Assembly (NCBI GenBank): GCA_945861365.1
Contig: CAMAUH010000072.1
Location: forward strand, 1-11,964
Direction of reading: 5' to 3'
From: Candidatus Kuenenia stuttgartensis
GTDB taxonomy: Bacteria > Planctomycetota > UBA1135 > UBA2386
DNA: 11,964 nt
Part shown: positions 8,285 to 11,964 of the stretch, piece by piece
Position numbering within the stretch: position 1 is the first letter of the stretch
How the letters are laid out: each line of letters begins with the position of its first letter
The notes under the pieces: generated by a model
Database searches by the model: none
Told to the model about the DNA's origin: nothing
What the model saw: only the letters and a program-made list of their open reading frames with translations
Program-made: the position numbers and the translations under genes

Positions 8285-8920
8285 ATGCGCATCGCTGCCG
8301 CTGCCCTGTTCTCGACCGCGCTCGCGTTCCCGTTGCTGCAGGATCCCGCTGCCGGTGAGCCGCCGCTGCGGCTCGGGGTGGAGATCGACGGTACCACGCA
8401 CACCTTGGTCGACGGCCAGGAAGTGCAGATCGAACTCGGTGGCAAGCCGACGAGGGTGAAGGTCGTGGTCACTCCGACGCGCCGCCTCGAGGCCGGCGGC
8501 ATCGCGTTCGAGTATCCGCGCGGCATGTCGTTCGAGCACGTCGTCAGGGACGAGCTCGGGATGTGGAATCTGCACAGCACACCGGTCGCCGTGTACGTGC
8601 ATCGGCATCGCCTTCCAGGGGCTGCCGACATTGCGAAGGCGACCTTGGCGAGCATGCTGCGGCAAACCGACCCGAAAGCTGCGCCGGCCGTGGAGTGGCA
8701 GGTCAGCCTCGGTGGAAAGATGCACTCGGGTGTGCATGGCAAGGTCGACGTCGTCGACGGTGCCGCCAAACGCGAGTTCTTCGCAGTGGGCCTGCCGGTC
8801 GGCACCGGCAGCGTCGTGCTGATGGTGCGGCACACGATCGATGGAGATGGGGCCAGCAAGGATGAGCTGCAGCGCGTGCTGGACCTGCTGGCGACGACGT
8901 TCCAGGTCACCGCGAAGTGA
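8285..8920 (+). CDS. Exported protein of unknown function
   Basis: This is a 211-residue protein I do not recognise. Residues 1-14 form a short Sec-type signal (MRIAAAALFSTALA), followed by a Pro/Glu linker, so it probably acts in the periplasm. The body is mixed beta/alpha: GVEIDGTTHTLVDGQEVQIELGG can be seen in two parts around 31-53, then VKVVVTPTRR (58-67), FEYPRGMSFEHV (75-86), VAVYVHRHRLPG (101-112), and a final helix DELQRVLDLLATTF (193-206). There are no Cys residues and no TM segment after the signal. The ATG at 8285 is preferred to earlier in-frame starts (8192), which would run through the terminator hairpin. The stop overlaps the GTG alternative start of the following amidotransferase gene, so the two are probably co-transcribed. 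Confidence 0.72.
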   Translation: MRIAAAALFSTALAFPLLQDPAAGEPPLRLGVEIDGTTHTLVDGQEVQIELGGKPTRVKVVVTPTRRLEAGGIAFEYPRGMSFEHVVRDELGMWNLHSTPVAVYVHRHRLPGAADIAKATLASMLRQTDPKAAPAVEWQVSLGGKMHSGVHGKVDVVDGAAKREFFAVGLPVGTGSVVLMVRHTIDGDGASKDELQRVLDLLATTFQVTAK

Positions 8921-8931
8921 CGCCGCCACCG

Positions 8932-9639
8932 ATGCGCGCCGTCGTCGTCCAGCACGAGGAGCACGAAGGCCCGGCGCGCCTCGGCGACGCGCTGGTGCGC
9001 GCCGGCTTCACGCTGGTGCCGCGCTTCCGCGCCGTGCAGCCCGACGACGTGCACGCGGACCTCGTCGTCGTGCTCGGCGGGCCGATGAGCGCGTGCGCTG
9101 TGCCGGCGCTGCCGTTCCTGGCCGCCGAACGTGAACTGCTCGCGGCGCGGCTGCAGCGCGGCGCGCCGTGCCTCGGCGTCTGCCTCGGCGCGCAACTGCT
9201 GGCGGCGGCAGCGGGCGCGGTCGTGTCGCGCGGTGCGGCCGGGCTCGAACTCGGTGCTTCGCCGATCCGCTGGCACGCTGCCGCTGCGCGCGATGCCGTG
9301 GTCGGTGGCGACGCCGCGGAGCTCGTCGTCGCGCACTGGCACGAGGACACGTTCACGCCCGTGCCAGGCGCCGTGCTGCTGGCGTCCAGTGCGCGCTACG
9401 AGCAGCAGGGGTTTCGCCTCGGTGACAGCTACGGCTTCCAGTGCCATATCGAACTCGATGCCGCCGCGTTCGCGCGCTGGCTCGAACTCGGCGCCGCGGA
9501 GATCACCGCGGCCGGCGGCGACGTCGCGGCGCTGCGCGCGCAGCTGCCGGCGATGGCGGCGCACGACGCGCGGCGGCAGCAGCTGCTCGAGCGTCTCGCG
9601 CAGCACTTCGCGGCGTGTGCGCGGCGCGGCGGCTCCTGA
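8932..9639 (+). CDS. GMP-synthase-like class I glutamine amidotransferase
   Basis: This stand-alone class I glutamine amidotransferase domain has 235 residues and would be cytoplasmic. In numbering from the ATG at 8932, the nucleophile elbow is PCLGVCLGAQLLA with Cys84, and the end of the triad is GFQCHIEL with His172 and Glu174 (the family usually reads GFQFHPE). VVLGGPMSA (46-54) and HWHEDTFTPVPGA (135-147) are further hallmarks of the GMP-synthase-like subgroup. The complete triad implies glutamine or gamma-glutamyl hydrolysis, but the acceptor is unknown because no synthetase domain is fused or adjacent. A GTG at 8917 would overlap the previous stop (GTGA) and add five residues (MTPPP); the ATG is preferred since the family starts directly with the first beta strand (MRAVVVQHEEHEGP). 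Its stop is 7 bases from the stop of the convergent esterase gene. Confidence 0.87.
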   Translation: MRAVVVQHEEHEGPARLGDALVRAGFTLVPRFRAVQPDDVHADLVVVLGGPMSACAVPALPFLAAERELLAARLQRGAPCLGVCLGAQLLAAAAGAVVSRGAAGLELGASPIRWHAAAARDAVVGGDAAELVVAHWHEDTFTPVPGAVLLASSARYEQQGFRLGDSYGFQCHIELDAAAFARWLELGAAEITAAGGDVAALRAQLPAMAAHDARRQQLLERLAQHFAACARRGGS

Positions 9640-9646
9640 CAGCTGC

Positions 9647-11059
9647 CTACTTGCCGCCGTCGGCGGCGGCGTCCGGATCGACGAAGAGCTGCGGCTGCGC
9701 CGCCTTCAGTTCCGTCAGCAACGGCTGCATGCGCTCGGCGATGGACTTCCCGGACGCCGTTGCCGACGCGGCGCGCTCGGCCGACAGGTCGCCGAGCCGC
9801 TGGCGCGTCGCCGAGTCACCGGCCTTGTCGAGTTCGTCGAACAGTGGGCGCATCAGGTCGCTGTTGCCGGCGAGGAACGCATCCTCGAACGCCTTCACTG
9901 CGGCCGCGCGGCTGTCCTTGCTCGGCTTCTGCAGGCCTTTCACCGCCTTGTCCATCAGCTTGACGTGGCGGGCTTTCAGCTCGCGCGGCTTGGCCATCGC
10001 CTTCTTCCACTCGGGGTGCTCGTCGAAACACGCGTCGAGGCGCAGGAACTGCATCGCCCACGGCCCCCAGGCTCCCTTCGCATCCAGCGTCGCCGGATCG
10101 GCGAGCAGCGCCTGCGAGTGGATCAGCACCGCCTTGTCGAGGAACGTCTGCAGCGCATCGAGCACCGGCGGCAGCTCCTTCTTGTCGGCATCCTCGGCCT
10201 TCGGCAGCAGCTTGCGCGCCTTCGCCAGCTGCTCGGCAACGACGCGAAGGTCGGGTTGCTCGCGGCGCAGTTCGCTCGCCGCGGTGCGCACGGCCTGCGC
10301 CGCGGACTGCGTCGACACCTGGTCGAGCCAGTTCAGCATCTGCGCGACCTGCACGGGCAGCGGCCAGTGGCCACTCTGCTCGGTGAGACCCTCGACGATC
10401 TCGAGCTTCAGCTTCTCGTAACCCTGCTCGCGGTAGATCTTCTCGGTGCGCAGCGCGCAGTCGACGGGAACGACCGCGTCGGCGCGGCCGTGCAGGATGC
10501 CGATCGCGACCTTCTGTTTGGCGAGCTTGCCGTGCTTGACGTCGAGCACGTTGCCGGCGTGCGCGACGATGCCGTCGATCAGTTCCGGGTGCTCACCGGC
10601 GAACCAGTAGCAGAAGAACGCGCCCTGGCTGTGGCCATACAGGTAGACGCGGCCGATCGGGAAGCGCTGCTTGAAGTCGGTGATGAGGGCCGCGATCTGC
10701 TCGCCGTCCTTCGGCCCCTGCACGAAGTTGAACGTGTTGCCCTGGCCCGGGGTCAGCGCGTCGGGCGACACCACGATGTCGCGTTTGCGGAATTCACCGA
10801 CGATGGCGTAGTTCGCGAAGCTCCAGCGGTGGTCGAGGCCGGTGCCGTGCAGCATCAGCAGCAGGTCCGGGGGCTTCTTCGCGTCGATGTCCTTCGGCAG
10901 CCGGTACCAGTACGGCTTGCCCTGTGCGCTCTTCCACTCGAGTGCCTTGCCGCGCTCGGCCTTCAAGGTCGGCTCGACGACCTCGACGGTCTTCTGTGCC
11001 AGCGCCAGCTGGGCACACAGCAGCAATGGGGCGAGAGCGATGGCGCGAATGGGCTGCAC
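9647..11059 (-). CDS. Secreted alpha/beta-hydrolase esterase (PHB depolymerase-like) with helical C-terminal extension
   Basis: This is a 470-residue exported hydrolase. A signal peptide (residues 1-21, ending ALA before Gln22) is followed by an alpha/beta-hydrolase domain (about 40-250): oxyanion segment LLMLHGTGLDHRWS (67-80), nucleophile elbow LYGHSQGAFF with Ser144, acid HGRADAVVPV with Asp194, and SGHWPLP with His231. This arrangement fits the polyhydroxybutyrate-depolymerase/feruloyl-esterase-like family, so an ester of a polymer or glycan is the likely substrate; the exact one is not visible. Residues about 250-470 are charged and helix-rich (Lys/Glu/Ala/Leu), have no signature I know, and are absent from most single-domain relatives. 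GTG at 11059 is preceded by GGAGG four bases away and starts the signal peptide, which settles the start although the frame stays open to 11863. The serine hydrolase gene lies 71 bases upstream on the same strand; they may be co-transcribed. Confidence 0.87.
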   Translation of the reverse strand: MQPIRAIALAPLLLCAQLALAQKTVEVVEPTLKAERGKALEWKSAQGKPYWYRLPKDIDAKKPPDLLLMLHGTGLDHRWSFANYAIVGEFRKRDIVVSPDALTPGQGNTFNFVQGPKDGEQIAALITDFKQRFPIGRVYLYGHSQGAFFCYWFAGEHPELIDGIVAHAGNVLDVKHGKLAKQKVAIGILHGRADAVVPVDCALRTEKIYREQGYEKLKLEIVEGLTEQSGHWPLPVQVAQMLNWLDQVSTQSAAQAVRTAASELRREQPDLRVVAEQLAKARKLLPKAEDADKKELPPVLDALQTFLDKAVLIHSQALLADPATLDAKGAWGPWAMQFLRLDACFDEHPEWKKAMAKPRELKARHVKLMDKAVKGLQKPSKDSRAAAVKAFEDAFLAGNSDLMRPLFDELDKAGDSATRQRLGDLSAERAASATASGKSIAERMQPLLTELKAAQPQLFVDPDAAADGGK

Positions 11060-11063
11060 GAGT

Positions 11064-11068
11064 CCTCC
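11064..11068 (-). promoter_or_regulatory. Strong Shine-Dalgarno of the esterase gene
   Basis: GGAGG on the minus strand lies four bases before the GTG at 11059. It is the best ribosome site in the window and decides the start against the much longer open frame. The spacing is a little short. Confidence 0.7.
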
Positions 11069-11130
11069 GGGAATGGCGCGACGGTAGGTAGGCGAGACGA
11101 CGAGCCGCACAAGACGTCCGCAAGGCGGAA

Positions 11131-11964
11131 CTACTTCGCGTCCTGCTTCTTGGCGGGCTCCGCCTCGATGCGGGTGCACTTCATGTCCTCGCCGTTCTGG
11201 TGCAGCACCAGGACCTTCGCGGTGTCGCCTTCGAGCTCGAACGTCAGCGACGCGTCGACGACGCGATAGACGAACTGGGTCGGCGACTTCGCGTGCACGC
11301 GGCACGCCTGCTGGCCGGTCAGCTGCGCCGACAGGCCGCGGTCGTCGAGCGTGATCGTGAACATGGCCCCACCCTGCTCCATGCGGTACTTGCCGACCAG
11401 CCGCTGCAGCTGCGCGCGCTCCACCGCGACCGGGATCTCGACCTTCGGCGGTGCTACAGCCATGCCGTAGAGGTGCTGCAGGATGCGTTCGCCGACCTGA
11501 TCGATCAGTCCCGACGTGGTGTTCGACAGCACGCAGACCGCGCGGCGATCGCCGGGAACGACCGCGATGTACGAATGGAAGCCGCCGGTGCCGCCGTTGT
11601 GCCAGCGTGTCTTGCCGTCGCGCGCGAAGTGCCAGCCGAGGCCCATCGCGATGCCGTTCGCGCCGTCGTGGCGCTTCTGCTGCGCGAGGTCGATGGGCTC
11701 GTCCAGCGCATCGGCCGGCGACGGCTCGGAGCGCTTCGGTTGCCGCACGTCGTCCAGCGTCGCCAGCGGCCCGGCCGGCCGGAACTGCGCGCGCGCGAAC
11801 TTCAGCATGTCGGCGACCGACGAACGGATGCCGCCAGCACCGGCCAGCGCGGCGAGATCCCACAGGTGCTCCGGATCGCCGTCGGCGTTGCGCGGCGGTG
11901 CCATGCGCGCCTTCTGCGCGTCGGCCAGCGCGACCGTCGTGTCGTGCATGCCGAGCGGCGTCGT
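11131..11964 (-). CDS. Beta-lactamase-family serine hydrolase, C-terminal part (5' end outside the window)
   Basis: The gene runs off the right edge: the frame remains open through 11964, reading TTPLGMHDTT before the rest, so the visible 277 residues lack the N-terminus and the SxxK catalytic motif. PLGMHDT is a conserved segment of class-C beta-lactamase/esterase (Beta-lactamase family) proteins. GGIRSSVADMLKFA and WHNGGTGGFHSYIAV follow; HNGGTGG (11581-11601) is the counterpart of the KTG motif. The last 90 or so residues (FTITLDDRGLSAQL, FVYRVVDASLTFE, VLVLHQNGEDMKC) look like the small beta-barrel (DUF3471/lipocalin-like) often found at the end of these hydrolases. It is likely an exported peptidase, esterase or penicillin-binding-protein relative and not an antibiotic-resistance enzyme. 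It ends in a basic AKKQDAK tail. The esterase gene follows at 71 bases. Confidence 0.88.
   Translation of the reverse strand, partial: TTPLGMHDTTVALADAQKARMAPPRNADGDPEHLWDLAALAGAGGIRSSVADMLKFARAQFRPAGPLATLDDVRQPKRSEPSPADALDEPIDLAQQKRHDGANGIAMGLGWHFARDGKTRWHNGGTGGFHSYIAVVPGDRRAVCVLSNTTSGLIDQVGERILQHLYGMAVAPPKVEIPVAVERAQLQRLVGKYRMEQGGAMFTITLDDRGLSAQLTGQQACRVHAKSPTQFVYRVVDASLTFELEGDTAKVLVLHQNGEDMKCTRIEAEPAKKQDAK

Noticed and set aside
9653..9667. Hairpin GCCGCC/GGCGGC at the convergent gene ends
   Set aside because: It is made of the codons for the esterase C-terminus and has no T-tract on either strand, so a terminator role is not supported.
9131..11269. A 712-codon plus-strand open frame opposite the esterase
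   Set aside because: It starts inside the amidotransferase gene in another frame and runs antisense to the esterase; no domain can be recognised.
11060..11863. N-terminal extension of the esterase reading frame by 268 codons
   Set aside because: The extension overlaps the serine hydrolase gene in another frame and is Arg-rich; a GGAGG-preceded GTG with a signal peptide gives the true start at 11059.

Overview
The window is GC-rich bacterial chromosome with nine protein genes, two of them on the plus strand near 8.3-9.6 kb, one plus-strand secreted protein at 6.6-8.2 kb, and six on the minus strand. No RNA genes, CRISPR arrays, insertion sequences or other mobile DNA were seen. Codon use is strongly biased to G/C in third positions, and most starts lack a clear Shine-Dalgarno sequence. 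The exported 525-residue protein ends in a glycine/asparagine-rich C-terminal module resembling those I associate with deep-branching Planctomycetota (the Pla163/Poly30-type group). Together with the c-type cytochrome and secreted hydrolase content, this suggests a heterotrophic, respiring planctomycete or a relative. That assignment is an inference from remembered families, not from a search.

Layout, left to right. Minus strand 26-1734: a translationally coupled pair made of a di-haem c-type cytochrome lipoprotein (HNE_0200-like) followed, with a 4-base ATGA overlap, by a membrane-anchored mono-haem cytochrome c. Both face the periplasm and probably form a short electron-transfer module. Minus strand 1987-2994: a FabD-like acyltransferase that keeps the Ser/His dyad but appears to have lost the malonate-binding Arg. 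Minus strand 3073-3891: a three-TM protein with a C-terminal ankyrin-repeat domain. Minus strand 4052-6334: a single-chain alpha-beta fusion of a thiamine-diphosphate 2-oxoacid dehydrogenase E1, most like the branched-chain type, with no E2 or E3 gene nearby.

From 6335 to 6572 lies a divergent promoter region, then the plus-strand secreted modular protein (6573-8150), closed by a very strong hairpin terminator (8171-8213). A second plus-strand unit has an unknown exported protein (8285-8920) and a GMP-synthase-like glutamine amidotransferase (8917/8932-9639). It converges with only 7 bases between stops on a minus-strand pair: a secreted PHB-depolymerase-like esterase with an unusual helical C-terminal extension (9647-11059), and upstream of it a beta-lactamase-family serine hydrolase (11131 to beyond the window edge).

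The genes do not add up to one recognisable pathway, and I do not see a clear new defence or mobile system. The most unexpected non-coding signal is a nearly identical 24-25 base element directly upstream of two unrelated minus-strand genes (the acyltransferase and the E1 fusion), probably a conserved promoter plus leader. Other points worth attention are the divergent active site of the acyltransferase and a perfect 17-base palindrome upstream of the cytochrome pair.
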